Assembly (NCBI RefSeq): GCF_006442795.2
Contig: NZ_CP083956.1
Coordinates: 4,875,501 to 4,939,500, forward strand
Length of the DNA stretch: 64,000 nt
Direction: 5' to 3'
Source: Mesorhizobium sp. B1-1-8
Lineage (GTDB): Bacteria; Pseudomonadota; Alphaproteobacteria; Rhizobiales; Rhizobiaceae
Shown here one piece after another: positions 54,118 through 63,484 of this stretch. Position numbers and translations under genes: made by a program. Numbering within the stretch: the stretch's first letter is position 1; every line of letters starts with the position of its first letter. The notes under the pieces were generated by a model. It did no database searches. It was not told the origin of the DNA and saw only the letters and a program-made list of their open reading frames with translations.

Positions 54118-55515
54118 ATGCAATATGTGAGTACACGCGGGGATGCGCCCGCGCTTGGATTTGCCGACGCGGTGCTGGCGGGACTGGCGCGCGACGGTGG
54201 GCTCTACGTGCCGCGCGAATGGCCGCAATTTTCGGCCGCCGACATCCGCGCCTTGCGGGGCCTCGCCTATCCGGACCTCGCCATCCGCGTGCTGACGCCG
54301 TTCCTCGGCGGCGAGATCGCCGGCCCGGTCTTCGAGCGGCTGGTGCGCGAAGCCTATGCCACCTTCCGGCATGAAGCCGTCTGCCCGCTGGTGCAGACCG
54401 GCCCCAACAGGTTCATCCTCGAGCTGTTCCATGGCCCGACGCTCGCCTTCAAGGATGTGGCGATGCAGCTGCTGGCGCGGCTGATGGACCATGTGCTTGC
54501 CGAACGCGGCCAGCGCGCGACGATCGTCGGCGCCACCTCGGGCGACACCGGCGGTGCGGCAATAGACGCTTTCGCCGGCCGGGATCGCACCGACATTTTC
54601 GTGCTGTTCCCGCATGGCCGTGTCTCGCCGGTGCAGCAGCGACAGATGACGACGTCGAGCGCGGCCAATGTCCATGCGCTGTCGATCGAAGGCAATTTCG
54701 ACGACTGCCAAGGCCTGGTGAAGGACATGTTCAATGACCACGGCTTTCGCGACCGGGTGTCGCTGTCGGGAGTCAATTCGATCAACTGGGCCCGAATCAT
54801 GGCCCAGATCGTCTATTATTTTTCGTCGGCGCTGTCGCTCGGCGCGCCCGATCGGCCCGTCTCCTTCACCGTGCCGACCGGCAATTTCGGCGACATTTTC
54901 GCGGGCTTCGCTGCCAAGAAAATGGGCCTGCCGGTCGAGCGGCTGATCATCGCCACCAACGACAACGACATCCTGGCGCGCACGCTGGCCAGCGGCGAAT
55001 ATCGCACCAAGGGGGTGTTCGCCACCACCTCGCCGTCGATGGACATCCAGGTATCGTCGAACTTCGAGCGCCTGTTGTTCGAGGCGGCTGGCCGCGATGC
55101 CGCGACGGTCAGGCGCTATATGGAGGGGCTCAAGCAGTCCGGCGCCTTCACCATAGAGGCCAGCGAAATGGCGCGGATCCGTGCCGAATTCGATGCAGGC
55201 CGCGCCAGCGTCGACGAGGTCGCCGCCACCATCCGCTCGACGCTTGCCGGGAGCAACTATCTGCTCGATCCGCACACGGCCGCTGCAATGCATGTGGCGG
55301 CTGGCCATGTCTCCGGCACTGTCCCCATGGTGGTGCTTGGCACCGCACATCCGGCCAAATTCCCGGCCGCGGTCGAGGCAGCCAGCGGCATCGCCCCGGC
55401 GCTCCCCGCGTGGCTGGGCGGCTTGATGACAGCCGGCGAAAAATACGCGACACTTCCATCCGAGTTGAAAATGGTGGAAGATTACGTGAGCCGCCACACG
55501 CGGGCGGCGCGTTAA
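54118..55515 (+). CDS. thrC: Threonine synthase
   Basis: 465 residues, the usual alphaproteobacterial size. N-terminal STRGDAPALGFADAVLAG is followed by the PLP-binding Lys in LAFKDVAMQLLARL and the phosphate loop GATSGDTGGAAIDAF. It converts O-phosphohomoserine to threonine; the matching homoserine kinase (thrB) lies at the right edge of the window. ATG 54118 is preferred; a GTG at 54082 is in frame. Followed 14 bp later by the M16 peptidase gene, so co-transcription is likely. Confidence 0.95.
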   Translation: MQYVSTRGDAPALGFADAVLAGLARDGGLYVPREWPQFSAADIRALRGLAYPDLAIRVLTPFLGGEIAGPVFERLVREAYATFRHEAVCPLVQTGPNRFILELFHGPTLAFKDVAMQLLARLMDHVLAERGQRATIVGATSGDTGGAAIDAFAGRDRTDIFVLFPHGRVSPVQQRQMTTSSAANVHALSIEGNFDDCQGLVKDMFNDHGFRDRVSLSGVNSINWARIMAQIVYYFSSALSLGAPDRPVSFTVPTGNFGDIFAGFAAKKMGLPVERLIIATNDNDILARTLASGEYRTKGVFATTSPSMDIQVSSNFERLLFEAAGRDAATVRRYMEGLKQSGAFTIEASEMARIRAEFDAGRASVDEVAATIRSTLAGSNYLLDPHTAAAMHVAAGHVSGTVPMVVLGTAHPAKFPAAVEAASGIAPALPAWLGGLMTAGEKYATLPSELKMVEDYVSRHTRAAR

Positions 55516-55529
55516 GGAGTATTTGCCAT

Positions 55530-56822
55530 ATGGGTGTTGAGGTAAGCCGTCTGTCGAACGGCCTGACAGTCGCCACCGAAACCCTTCCAAGCCTCGAATC
55601 CGTTGCCCTTGGTGCCTGGGTCAAGTCGGGCGCCCGCAATGAACGCGACGAAGAGCATGGCATGGCCCATCTGCTCGAGCATATGGCGTTCAAGGGCACG
55701 AGCCGGCGCAGCGCCTTCGAGATCGCCTCGGAAATCGAGAATGTCGGCGGCGAGATCAACGCCGCCACCAGCGTCGAGACGACGTCCTATTACGCCAGGG
55801 TGCTGTCCGACGACGTGCCGCTGGCGGTCGATATCCTCGCCGACATCCTGCAGGAGTCCGAGTTCGACCCGGAAGAGCTGGAGCGCGAGCAGCATGTGAT
55901 CCTGCAGGAGATCGGCGCTGCGCACGACACGCCCGATGATATCGTCTTCGACCGCTTCACCGAAACCGCCTTCCGCCACCAGACGATCGGCCGCTCCATC
56001 CTCGGCACGCCGGACACGGTCAAATCCTTCACCTCAAAACAGCTGCACGATTTCATCGAACGGCAATACGGCGCCGAGCGCATGGTGATCGTGGCGGCCG
56101 GCGACATCAAGCACGACAATTTCGTGCGCGAGGTCGAAAAGCAGCTCGGCGGCTTCCGCGCCAAGGCCAACAGCAACATCCCGCAATACGCGCAATATGT
56201 CGGCGGCGACTTCCGCGAGGACCGCGACCTGATGGACGCGCAGATCGTGCTCGGCTTCGAAGGCCGCGCCTATCACGTGCGCGACTTCTACGCCTCGCAG
56301 GTGCTGTCGATGATCCTTGGCGGCGGCATGTCGTCGAGGCTGTTCCAGGAGGTGCGCGAGAAGCGCGGCCTCTGCTATTCGGTCTATGCCTTCCACTGGG
56401 GTTTTTCCGACACCGGCGTTTTCGGCGTGCATGCCGCGACCGGGCAGAGCGATATCGCCAGGCTGGTCCCGGTCATCATCGACGAACTGCAGAAGGCCGG
56501 CGAAAGCATCCTGCAAGAAGAGCTCGACCGGGCGCGCGCGCAGTATCGCGCCGGCCTCATCATGTCCGCCGAGAGCCCGGCCAGCCGCGCCTCGCAGATC
56601 GCCAGGCAATTGCTTCTGTTCGGCCGGCCGATCGCCAAGGAGGAATTGATGGAGCGGCTGGCGGCGCTGACCGTCGAGCGGCTGACCGATCTGTCGTCAC
56701 GGCTGTTCTCGACCAAGCCGACGCTCACCGCGGTCGGCCCCGTGGGCACGCTGGCGCCCTACGAGGCAATCCTCGATTCGCTTTCGGGCCCGCAGACGAC
56801 GGCCCGCAAGCTCGCCGTCTAA
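55530..56822 (+). CDS. M16 family zinc metallopeptidase (processing-peptidase-like)
   Basis: 430 residues. Starts with SRLSNGLTVATETLPSLES. The inverted zinc motif HLLEH occurs in MAHLLEHMAFKG, with the more distal Glu ligand in EREQHVILQEI. The second half is the non-catalytic M16-C domain with the arginine-rich GGGMSSRLFQEVREKRGLCYS. It matches alphaproteobacterial homologues of the mitochondrial processing peptidase beta subunit. AAGGAG lies eight bases before ATG 55530, right after the thrC stop. Confidence 0.93.
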   Translation: MGVEVSRLSNGLTVATETLPSLESVALGAWVKSGARNERDEEHGMAHLLEHMAFKGTSRRSAFEIASEIENVGGEINAATSVETTSYYARVLSDDVPLAVDILADILQESEFDPEELEREQHVILQEIGAAHDTPDDIVFDRFTETAFRHQTIGRSILGTPDTVKSFTSKQLHDFIERQYGAERMVIVAAGDIKHDNFVREVEKQLGGFRAKANSNIPQYAQYVGGDFREDRDLMDAQIVLGFEGRAYHVRDFYASQVLSMILGGGMSSRLFQEVREKRGLCYSVYAFHWGFSDTGVFGVHAATGQSDIARLVPVIIDELQKAGESILQEELDRARAQYRAGLIMSAESPASRASQIARQLLLFGRPIAKEELMERLAALTVERLTDLSSRLFSTKPTLTAVGPVGTLAPYEAILDSLSGPQTTARKLAV

Positions 56823-56837
56823 CCCTCTTCAAGCGCC

Positions 56838-57434
56838 GTGTTCGCACTCCCTTTCTTTCGCCGCGACCTGCCGGCACTGAAGGGCGACAAGGTCATGCTG
56901 CGCGTGCCGTTGACCAACGACTATCGCGAATGGTCGGCGGTGCGCGGCGAAAGCCGCGCATTCCTCGAGCCATGGGAACCGCGCTGGCAGCCGGACGAGC
57001 TCGACCGCAATGCCTGGCGGCTGCGCATCAGCCGCTACCGCGAGGACTATGCGCAGGGCACGGCCATCGCCTTTTTCATCTTCGAGAAATCGAGCGGCAA
57101 GCTTGCCGGCGGCATCACGCTGGGCAACATCCGCCATGGCGTCGCCCAAAGCGGCCATGTCGGCTACTGGATCGGCGAGCGCTTCGGCGGCCGCGGCCTG
57201 ATGACCGAAGCGGTCAAGCTGGTGTCGCGCTTTGCCTTCGATACGCTGAGGTTGCACCGGATCGAAGCTGCCTGTATTCCCGACAACGCCCGGTCGATCC
57301 GCGTGCTTGAAAAAGCCGGATTCCGGCGCGAAGGACTTTTGCGATCCTATCTCAGGATCAACGGCATCTGGCAGGATCACTATCTCTACGCCCGGATCGC
57401 GGACGATCCGCCGGGCGATGGAACGAAGGGCTGA
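56838..57434 (+). CDS. GNAT N-acetyltransferase (RimJ/RimL-like)
   Basis: 198 residues from a GTG at 56838. The acetyl-CoA-binding region is seen as GYWIGERFGGRGLMTEAVKL (motif A) followed by HRIEAACIPDNARSIRVLEK and AGFRREGLLRSYLRINGIWQD, a typical RimJ ending. The substrate is probably a protein N-terminus (such as a ribosomal protein) but could be another amine. It follows the M16 gene by 15 bp, part of a run of same-strand genes from thrC. Confidence 0.9.
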   Translation: MFALPFFRRDLPALKGDKVMLRVPLTNDYREWSAVRGESRAFLEPWEPRWQPDELDRNAWRLRISRYREDYAQGTAIAFFIFEKSSGKLAGGITLGNIRHGVAQSGHVGYWIGERFGGRGLMTEAVKLVSRFAFDTLRLHRIEAACIPDNARSIRVLEKAGFRREGLLRSYLRINGIWQDHYLYARIADDPPGDGTKG

Positions 57435-57437
57435 TTT

Positions 57438-60326
57438 TTGACGAATTTCCCGCGAATCGCGTCGCTGCTCGCCCTTCTCCTGGCGCTCATCGTCACGTTT
57501 TCGGCAGCTGCGCCGGCGCTCGCCGTCGAGCCGATCAAGATCGCCCGCGACGACAAGGCGCTCGACCTCTCGGGCGCCGTCGAGATCTACCGGAACCAGG
57601 GCGAGAATTTCCAGGTCTCGACCGCACCTGGCCCCGACGGCATCGTGCGACGCATCGAGGTCGAGGCCAAGGACGCGCGCTCGACCGGCGACTGGGCGGT
57701 GTTCGCGCTCGCCAACACCACCGACCAGCAGCTCGACCGGCTGATCGTGGCGCCGCATTTCCGCTTGGTGAATTCCGGCATCTTCTGGCCGGACCTCGGC
57801 TCGACCCGCATCGCGGCGATCACGCCCAGCGAGGGCTTCGCGCTCGACCGCCAGACCAGCCCCGACGCAGACGTGTTCCGGGTGACGCTGAACCCCGGCA
57901 CGGTGATCACCTTCATTGCCGAGCTCGCCTCGCCGAAACTGCCGCAGGTCTATCTGTGGGACCCTGAATCCTACAAGGACTCGGTCAACTCCTACACGCT
58001 GTTTCGCGGCATCGTCATCGGCATCGCCGGGCTGCTGGCGCTGTTCCTGACCATCCTGTTCGTGGTCAAGGGAACCTCGATGTTCCCGGCCACAGCCGCG
58101 CTCGCCTGGGCGGTGCTGGCCTATATCTGCGTCGATTTCGGCTTCCTCAACAAGATCATCGAGATATCGCCGGGCAATGAGCAGATGTGGCGGGCGGGAA
58201 CGGAGGTGGCGTTGGCCGGCACCTTCGTGGTGTTCCTGTTCGCCTATCTCAACCTCAACCGCTGGCATGGCCATTTCAGCTACGGCGCGCTGGTCTGGAT
58301 CCTCGGGCTGCTCTTGATCGCCGGCGTCGCCATCGTCGATCCGGCGGTCGCCGCCGGCATCGCCCGCATCTCCTTTGCCGCCACCGCGCTCACAGGGCTC
58401 GGGCTCATCATTTTCCTCGGCATACGCGGCTATGACCGTGCGATCATGCTGGTGCCGAGCTGGGTGATGGTGCTTCTGTGGCTGTGCGGGTCGTGGATGG
58501 CGATCACCGGCATGCTCGACAACGACATAGCCCAGCCGGCGCTGGGCGGCGGCCTGATCCTGATCATCCTGCTCATCGGCTTCACCGTCATGCAGCACGC
58601 CTTTGCCGGCGGCGCGCTGCATCAGGGCCTGTTCTCCGACCTCGAACGCCAGGCGCTAGCGGTTGCCGGGTCCGGCGACACTGTCTGGGACTGGGACGTG
58701 CTGCGCGACCGCGTGGTGACCAAGCCGGATGTGAGCCTGCAGCTTGGCCTTGCCCCCAACAGCCTCGGCGGGGCGGCCCGCAACTGGCTGCCGGTGCTGC
58801 ATGCCGACGACCGCGACACGTTCCGTACCACGCTCGACGTGGTGCTCGAACACCGCCGCGGCCGCGTGGCGCAGAATTTCCGCCTGCGCGGCGCCGACGG
58901 CCACTATCACTGGTTCTCGCTGCGCGCCCGCCCGGTGATCGGATCGGACGGCGAAGTGATCCGCTGCGTCGGCACCATGGTCGATGTCACCGAGCAGAAG
59001 AAGTCCGAGGAGAGGCTGCTGCACGACGCCGTGCACGACAATCTCACCGGCCTGCCGAACCGCGAATTGTTCATGAACCGGCTCGAGGCGATCATCTCGA
59101 TCGCCCGCACCGAAGACAAGGTGCGCCCGACCGTCTTCGTCATCGACATCGACCGCTTCAAGCAGGTCAATGACGGGCTCGGCATCTCGGCCGGCGACAC
59201 CATTCTCTTGACCATCGCGCGCCGGCTGCACCGGCTGCTGAAGCCCAAGGATTCGCTGTCGCGCTTTGCCGGCGACCAGTTCGCGCTGATGCTCTTGTCG
59301 GAGCAGGACCCGGCCCGCATCGCCGGCGTGGCCGACGCCATCAAGCATGCGATCAACAACCCGATCACCTTCGCCAAGCGCGAGATCGTGCTCACCGCCT
59401 CGATCGGGCTGATCACCTGGACGACGGCGCAGACCTCGGCCGAAGACATGGTCAAGGATGCCGAGCTTGCCATGCACCAGGCCAAGCGCTTCGGCGGCGA
59501 CAGGATCGAGCCGTTCCGGCCCGCCTTCCGCACCGTCGGCACCGACCGGCTGCAGTTCGAATCGGACCTGCGCCGCGCCATCGAGCGGCGCGAGTTCACG
59601 CTCGCCTACCAGCCGATCGTGCGGCTGGAGGACGGCAGCGTCGCCGGCTTCGAAGCGTTGCTGCGCTGGGACCATCCGCGGCGCGGCATGATCCCGCCCG
59701 GGGATTTCATTCCGGTGGCCGAGAATTGCGGGCTGATCGTGCAGCTCGGCCTGTTCGCCATGCAGCAGGCGGCCGAGGATCTGGCGACCTGGCAAAAGCA
59801 GATCGGCGACGCGCCGCTGTCGGTCTCGGTCAACCTTTCCAGCCGCCAGCTCATCCGCCGCGACCTGGTCAGCGACGTGCGCTCGGTCATCGCGCGCGCC
59901 AATCTGAAGCCGCGCTGCTTCCGGCTCGAGCTCACCGAATCGCTGGTGATGGACAATCCCGAGCAGACCTCGCATGTGCTGACCAAGCTCAAGCAGCTCG
60001 GCATCGGGCTGTCGCTCGACGATTTCGGCACCGGCTATTCGTCGCTCTCCTACCTGACGCGCTTCCCCTTCGACACGATCAAGATCGACAAGAGCTTCGT
60101 CGACGACGCGACGCCGAAGCGTGCGGTGCTGCTCAAATCCATGGTCAATATGGCGCATGAGCTCGGCCTGTCGGTGGTTGCCGAAGGCATCTCCGACGAG
60201 AGCGATGCGCTGGAATTGCGTCAGATGGGCTGCGAATATGTGCAGAGCTTCATGTTCGGCGCGCCGATGCCCGGCGACCAGGTGCTGAGGACGCTGAAGG
60301 AGCAGTATCCGCTTACGCAGGCATAA
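57438..60326 (+). CDS. Membrane-bound EAL c-di-GMP phosphodiesterase with degenerate GGDEF, PAS and 7TM sensor
   Basis: 962 residues from a TTG at 57438, three bases after the GNAT stop. Signal-like segment 1-29 is followed by a periplasmic beta-rich domain (30-185), seven membrane helices (187-385), a PAS fold (about 405-515), GGDEF (525-695) and EAL (705-955). The GGDEF site reads AGDQF (611-615), which lacks the catalytic Glu. The EAL site is intact: EAL at 739-741, SVNLSSRQ, ELTESLVM, LDDFGTGYSSL and KIDKSF. It therefore most likely degrades c-di-GMP, with GGDEF perhaps binding GTP as an activator. This 7TM sensor layout is of DISM type. Confidence 0.9.
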   Translation: MTNFPRIASLLALLLALIVTFSAAAPALAVEPIKIARDDKALDLSGAVEIYRNQGENFQVSTAPGPDGIVRRIEVEAKDARSTGDWAVFALANTTDQQLDRLIVAPHFRLVNSGIFWPDLGSTRIAAITPSEGFALDRQTSPDADVFRVTLNPGTVITFIAELASPKLPQVYLWDPESYKDSVNSYTLFRGIVIGIAGLLALFLTILFVVKGTSMFPATAALAWAVLAYICVDFGFLNKIIEISPGNEQMWRAGTEVALAGTFVVFLFAYLNLNRWHGHFSYGALVWILGLLLIAGVAIVDPAVAAGIARISFAATALTGLGLIIFLGIRGYDRAIMLVPSWVMVLLWLCGSWMAITGMLDNDIAQPALGGGLILIILLIGFTVMQHAFAGGALHQGLFSDLERQALAVAGSGDTVWDWDVLRDRVVTKPDVSLQLGLAPNSLGGAARNWLPVLHADDRDTFRTTLDVVLEHRRGRVAQNFRLRGADGHYHWFSLRARPVIGSDGEVIRCVGTMVDVTEQKKSEERLLHDAVHDNLTGLPNRELFMNRLEAIISIARTEDKVRPTVFVIDIDRFKQVNDGLGISAGDTILLTIARRLHRLLKPKDSLSRFAGDQFALMLLSEQDPARIAGVADAIKHAINNPITFAKREIVLTASIGLITWTTAQTSAEDMVKDAELAMHQAKRFGGDRIEPFRPAFRTVGTDRLQFESDLRRAIERREFTLAYQPIVRLEDGSVAGFEALLRWDHPRRGMIPPGDFIPVAENCGLIVQLGLFAMQQAAEDLATWQKQIGDAPLSVSVNLSSRQLIRRDLVSDVRSVIARANLKPRCFRLELTESLVMDNPEQTSHVLTKLKQLGIGLSLDDFGTGYSSLSYLTRFPFDTIKIDKSFVDDATPKRAVLLKSMVNMAHELGLSVVAEGISDESDALELRQMGCEYVQSFMFGAPMPGDQVLRTLKEQYPLTQA

Positions 60327-60337
60327 CCGGCTTGGAA

Positions 60338-60946
60338 TCAGGCGTGGCCGGCGGCTGCGCTCAAATGAGCGAGGTCGATGCCGATCGAGGCCAGGATGCG
60401 GTCGTATTTGCGCTCGATATCGGTGTCGAACAAAAGCTCAGGCGTGGCCGCGCAGGTCAGCCAGCCGTTCTCGGCGATCTCGCTTTCGAGCTGGCCGGCG
60501 CCCCAGCCGGCATAGCCGAGCGCCATCAGCGCATGGCGGGGGCCGCGGCCGGTCGAGATGGCGCGCAATATGTCGACCGTGGCGGTGAGGCAGATGTCGT
60601 CGGAGACGTTGAGCGAGGACTCCACCCGATAGTCCCCGGAATGCAGCACGAAGCCGCGGCTGCGGTCCACGGGTCCGCCATTGCGCACGACGAAGTCGCG
60701 GGTTTGCGCCGGCAGGCGGATCGCCTCCTGCTCGTTCATGATGCCGAGCTGGACCAGCAGGTCAGGAAACAGCATCTGCTGCGTCTGGTTGATGATGAGG
60801 CCCATCGCGCCCTCGTCGCTGTGAGCGCAGATGTAGATGACCGAGCGCGTGAAGCGATCATCCTTCATGCCGGGCATGGCAATCAGGAACTGGTCGTCGA
60901 GGAAGCCGCGTCCAGCGGCTGGCTTCTTGTGGCGCAATAAGTCCAT
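60338..60946 (-). CDS. AlgH/YqgE (DUF179) family protein
   Basis: 202 residues. The family markers are [48 protein letters not shown] and [22 protein letters not shown] small alpha/beta fold of unknown biochemical function; in Pseudomonas AlgH affects alginate regulation. Start at ATG 60946; the frame extends to 61063 and no good ribosome site is evident, so the start is provisional. Divergent from the DsbD-N-like gene. Confidence 0.88.
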   Translation of the reverse strand: MDLLRHKKPAAGRGFLDDQFLIAMPGMKDDRFTRSVIYICAHSDEGAMGLIINQTQQMLFPDLLVQLGIMNEQEAIRLPAQTRDFVVRNGGPVDRSRGFVLHSGDYRVESSLNVSDDICLTATVDILRAISTGRGPRHALMALGYAGWGAGQLESEIAENGWLTCAATPELLFDTDIERKYDRILASIGIDLAHLSAAAGHA

Positions 60947-61072
60947 AACGGGAGGGTAACCCGTTTCGGCGCCGCCGAAAAGATGGTGCCGGTGCCCGAT
61001 GTCACGCAAATATGATACCGGCCTGATCATGAAATCATTGCGCGGCCAAGAACGGACGATCAAATCACCGCC

Positions 61073-61879
61073 ATGCGAAGCTTGAACATACTGGCGCTAG
61101 GCGCACTCCTCGGGTTGGGAGCCGGCATGCCGGCCGAGGCCTCGTCCTCGAATTGGTATAACAGCGAAGGCGGCAAGGTTCGGCTGGTGACCAGCGGCAA
61201 GCCGGACGAGCAAGGTCAAATCCACGGGGTGCTCGACATCGCGCTGAAGCCCGGCTGGAAGACCTATTGGCGCGACCCCGGCGATGCCGGCGTGCCGCCA
61301 CAGCTCGACATCTCGGCCAGCACCAACATCGCCGATGCCCGGCTGTCGTTTCCGCCGCCGCGGCGCCACGATGACGGCTACGGCAAATGGGCCGGCTATG
61401 ACCGTCCGGTGTCGCTGCCGGTGACCTTCACGCTATCGGCGCCCGGCCAGCCGGCCACCATCGATGCCGACATCTTCCTCGGCATATGCGAGACGATCTG
61501 CATCCCGGTGCAGACGCGGCTGAGCGTCGATCCTGCTGCCGATCCGGACAACGCCACGGACACCGCATTGGTCAAGACGGCGCTCGCAACCCTGCCGGCG
61601 CCGGCGCGGTCCGATTTCGGCATCCATGTGCTGCCGGGCGACCACGAGACGCTTGTCGTGGAGGCGTACTCGCCAGGCGATCCGAATAGCGTTGATTTCT
61701 TCGTGGCCGGCGAGCGCGACTATATGTTCGGCGCGCCGGTGCGCACCGAGCGGGATGGCAAGATAGTATTCACGGTGCCGATCCTCGACCGGCCGTCGGC
61801 CACGCCCACGGATGGCGGGCTCTACTATACGCTGACCAGCGCCGAGGGTTCGGTCGACGGACTGCTGCCTTTCCCTTGA
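61073..61879 (+). CDS. Exported protein with DsbD-N-like domain
   Basis: 268 residues with a signal peptide ([16 protein letters not shown], cleavage near residue 23). The rest looks like the periplasmic N-terminal (alpha) domain of DsbD/Scs[21 protein letters not shown] and a CxxxC site in [16 protein letters not shown]. The membrane and C-terminal thioredoxin parts are missing. As a stand-alone exported module it may pass electrons to a periplasmic thiol protein, for example from a CcdA-like carrier. Followed 85 bp later by the peroxiredoxin gene on the same strand. Confidence 0.82.
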   Translation: MRSLNILALGALLGLGAGMPAEASSSNWYNSEGGKVRLVTSGKPDEQGQIHGVLDIALKPGWKTYWRDPGDAGVPPQLDISASTNIADARLSFPPPRRHDDGYGKWAGYDRPVSLPVTFTLSAPGQPATIDADIFLGICETICIPVQTRLSVDPAADPDNATDTALVKTALATLPAPARSDFGIHVLPGDHETLVVEAYSPGDPNSVDFFVAGERDYMFGAPVRTERDGKIVFTVPILDRPSATPTDGGLYYTLTSAEGSVDGLLPFP

Positions 61880-61963
61880 TCCAGGGTTGGTCAAAGGTTG
61901 CGGGAAATCGTCCGGTCCGCTATCGCAGGCTTCAATCCTTCCCCATTCCCCAGCGAGGACCCC

Positions 61964-62446
61964 ATGACCATTTCGGTTGGCGAAAAACTACCCGACGCGA
62001 CCTTCAAGGTGATGACCGCCGACGGCGCAAAGCCGATCACCTCGGCCGAAATCTTCGCCGGCAAGAAGGTCGTTCTGTTCGGCGTTCCCGGCGCCTTCAC
62101 GCCGACCTGCAGCAACAACCACCTGCCGGGCTATCTTGAGAACCATGACGCCATCCTGGCGCGCGGCGTCGACACCATCGCCGTCGTCTCGGTCAACGAT
62201 GTCCACGTGATGGGCGCCTGGGCGCGCTTCACCGGCGGCGAGGGCAAGATCCTCTATCTGGCCGACGGCAGCGGCGACTTCGCCAAATCGGTCGGGCTCG
62301 ACAACGACCTTTCGGCAAGCGGCATGGGACTGCGCTCGAAGCGCTTTTCTATGATAGTCGACGACGGCAAGGTCGTGGCGCTCAATGTCGAAACCAAGCC
62401 TGGTGTCGACGAGAGCGGCGCGGCCAAGATCCTCGAGCAGCTCTGA
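61964..62446 (+). CDS. Peroxiredoxin (Prx5-like, thiol-dependent)
   Basis: 160 residues. Peroxidatic Cys in FGVPGAFTPTCSNNHLPGY and the typical AVVSVNDVHVMGAWA; the second Cys of typical 2-Cys enzymes is absent, consistent with the Prx5/glutaredoxin- or glutathione-dependent group. Start ATG 61964 has GAGGA upstream; the longer frame begins in the intergenic sequence. The stop overlaps the start of the DUF2938-like gene by one base (TGATG). Confidence 0.93.
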   Translation: MTISVGEKLPDATFKVMTADGAKPITSAEIFAGKKVVLFGVPGAFTPTCSNNHLPGYLENHDAILARGVDTIAVVSVNDVHVMGAWARFTGGEGKILYLADGSGDFAKSVGLDNDLSASGMGLRSKRFSMIVDDGKVVALNVETKPGVDESGAAKILEQL

Positions 62447-62925
62447 TGCTCGACATCGTCTGGCGTGCGGTGGCGATCGGCATCGGCGCCACGGTGTTCA
62501 TGGATGTCTGGGCGATTTTTCTCAACAAGGCATTCGGCCTGCCTCGGTCGAATTGGGGGCTGGTCGGGCGCTGGGTCCGGCACCTGCCGGAGAAGATCTT
62601 CCACGATGACATCGGCAAGGCAGCACCCTATGCGCATGAGAAGGCGCTGGGCTGGGCCTTTCACTATCTGGTCGGTATCGTCTACGGCGTGATCCTGGTC
62701 ATGCTCGCGGGAGCGGGCTGGCTCGCCGCGCCGACCTTCCTGCCGGCCTTCATCCTCGGCATCGTCACCGTCGGCGCCGGCTGGTTCCTGCTGGCGCCGG
62801 GCCTGGGCGCCGGCTGGGCGGCATCCAAACTGCCCAACCCGATGCTGGTCCGCGCGCTCAACCTCATCTCGCACACGGTGTTCGCGCTCGGCCTATTCTC
62901 GACGGCGCTGGTGATCCGTCAGTAG
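62446..62925 (+). CDS. DUF2938-like small membrane protein
   Basis: 159 residues with four hydrophobic helices ([39 protein letters not shown] and two more). Motifs [13 protein letters not shown] and [18 protein letters not shown] match the DUF2938 profile as I remember it. The function of the family is unknown. It begins inside the peroxiredoxin stop codon (TGATG), so the pair is translationally coupled, and its end overlaps the convergent rnhA gene by 7 bp. Confidence 0.8.
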   Translation: MLDIVWRAVAIGIGATVFMDVWAIFLNKAFGLPRSNWGLVGRWVRHLPEKIFHDDIGKAAPYAHEKALGWAFHYLVGIVYGVILVMLAGAGWLAAPTFLPAFILGIVTVGAGWFLLAPGLGAGWAASKLPNPMLVRALNLISHTVFALGLFSTALVIRQ

Positions 62926-63446
62926 CTCTGCGTCGAACGCCTGGGCGCCGGTTTGCGCGCCGACGCGCGGCCTTCCTTGGGCGCCGTCGTGACCGGCACG
63001 GATCGTACCGGCTTGAACGGTGCCATGCCTTGCCTTGCCAGCTCGTCGGCGCGCTCATTCTCGGGATGGCCGGCATGGCCCTTCACCCAGTGCCAGATGA
63101 TCTTGTGGCGCCTGGTGGCCTCGTCCAGCGCCTGCCACAGTTCGCCGTTCTTGACCGGCTTCCTGTCGGCGGTCTTCCAGCCGTTCTTCTTCCAGCCATG
63201 GATCCATTTGGAAATGCCGTCCATGACGTATTTGCTGTCGGTGTAAAGGTCGACCGTGCAGGGTTCCTTCAACGCATCGAGCGCGGTGATGGCGGCGAGC
63301 AATTCCATGCGGTTGTTGGTGGTCTCGGCCTCGCCGCCCGATAATTCCCTGGTGGCGCCGTTGTAGCGCAGCACGGCGCCCCAGCCGCCTGGGCCGGGAT
63401 TGCCCGAGCAGGCGCCATCGGTGAAAATTTCGACGCTCTTGTTCAT
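62919..63446 (-). CDS. rnhA: Ribonuclease HI
   Basis: 175 residues. Catalytic residues are visible as Asp in [16 protein letters not shown], Glu in [10 protein letters not shown], Asp in LYTDSKYV and the final His-Asp region [19 protein letters not shown] basic tail of about 25 residues ([16 protein letters not shown]) is an extension beyond the E. coli enzyme. It cleaves the RNA strand of RNA-DNA hybrids. Follows thrB with the 22-bp tandem repeat between them, an arrangement (thrB-rnhA) conserved in Hyphomicrobiales. Confidence 0.96.
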   Translation of the reverse strand: MNKSVEIFTDGACSGNPGPGGWGAVLRYNGATRELSGGEAETTNNRMELLAAITALDALKEPCTVDLYTDSKYVMDGISKWIHGWKKNGWKTADRKPVKNGELWQALDEATRRHKIIWHWVKGHAGHPENERADELARQGMAPFKPVRSVPVTTAPKEGRASARKPAPRRSTQSY

Positions 63447-63484
63447 GTCAGCGCATATTCCCGTTCATGTCAGTCCATATTCCG
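63441..63484 (-). repeat. 22-bp tandem duplication spanning the thrB stop and rnhA start
   Basis: GTTCATGTCAGCGCATATTC plus CC (63441-63462) is followed directly by GTTCATGTCAGTCCATATTC plus CG (63463-63484), with three mismatches in 22. Read on the minus strand, the first copy carries the thrB stop TGA and the second the rnhA ATG, each inside ACATGAAC. In a single-copy ancestor the stop and start would overlap as ATGA. Confidence 0.85.

Noticed and set aside
56829..60158. Two long minus-strand frames (597 and 500 codons) opposite the GNAT and EAL genes
   Set aside because: Both are Arg/Asp/His-rich shadows without motifs; the plus-strand proteins have complete domain sets.
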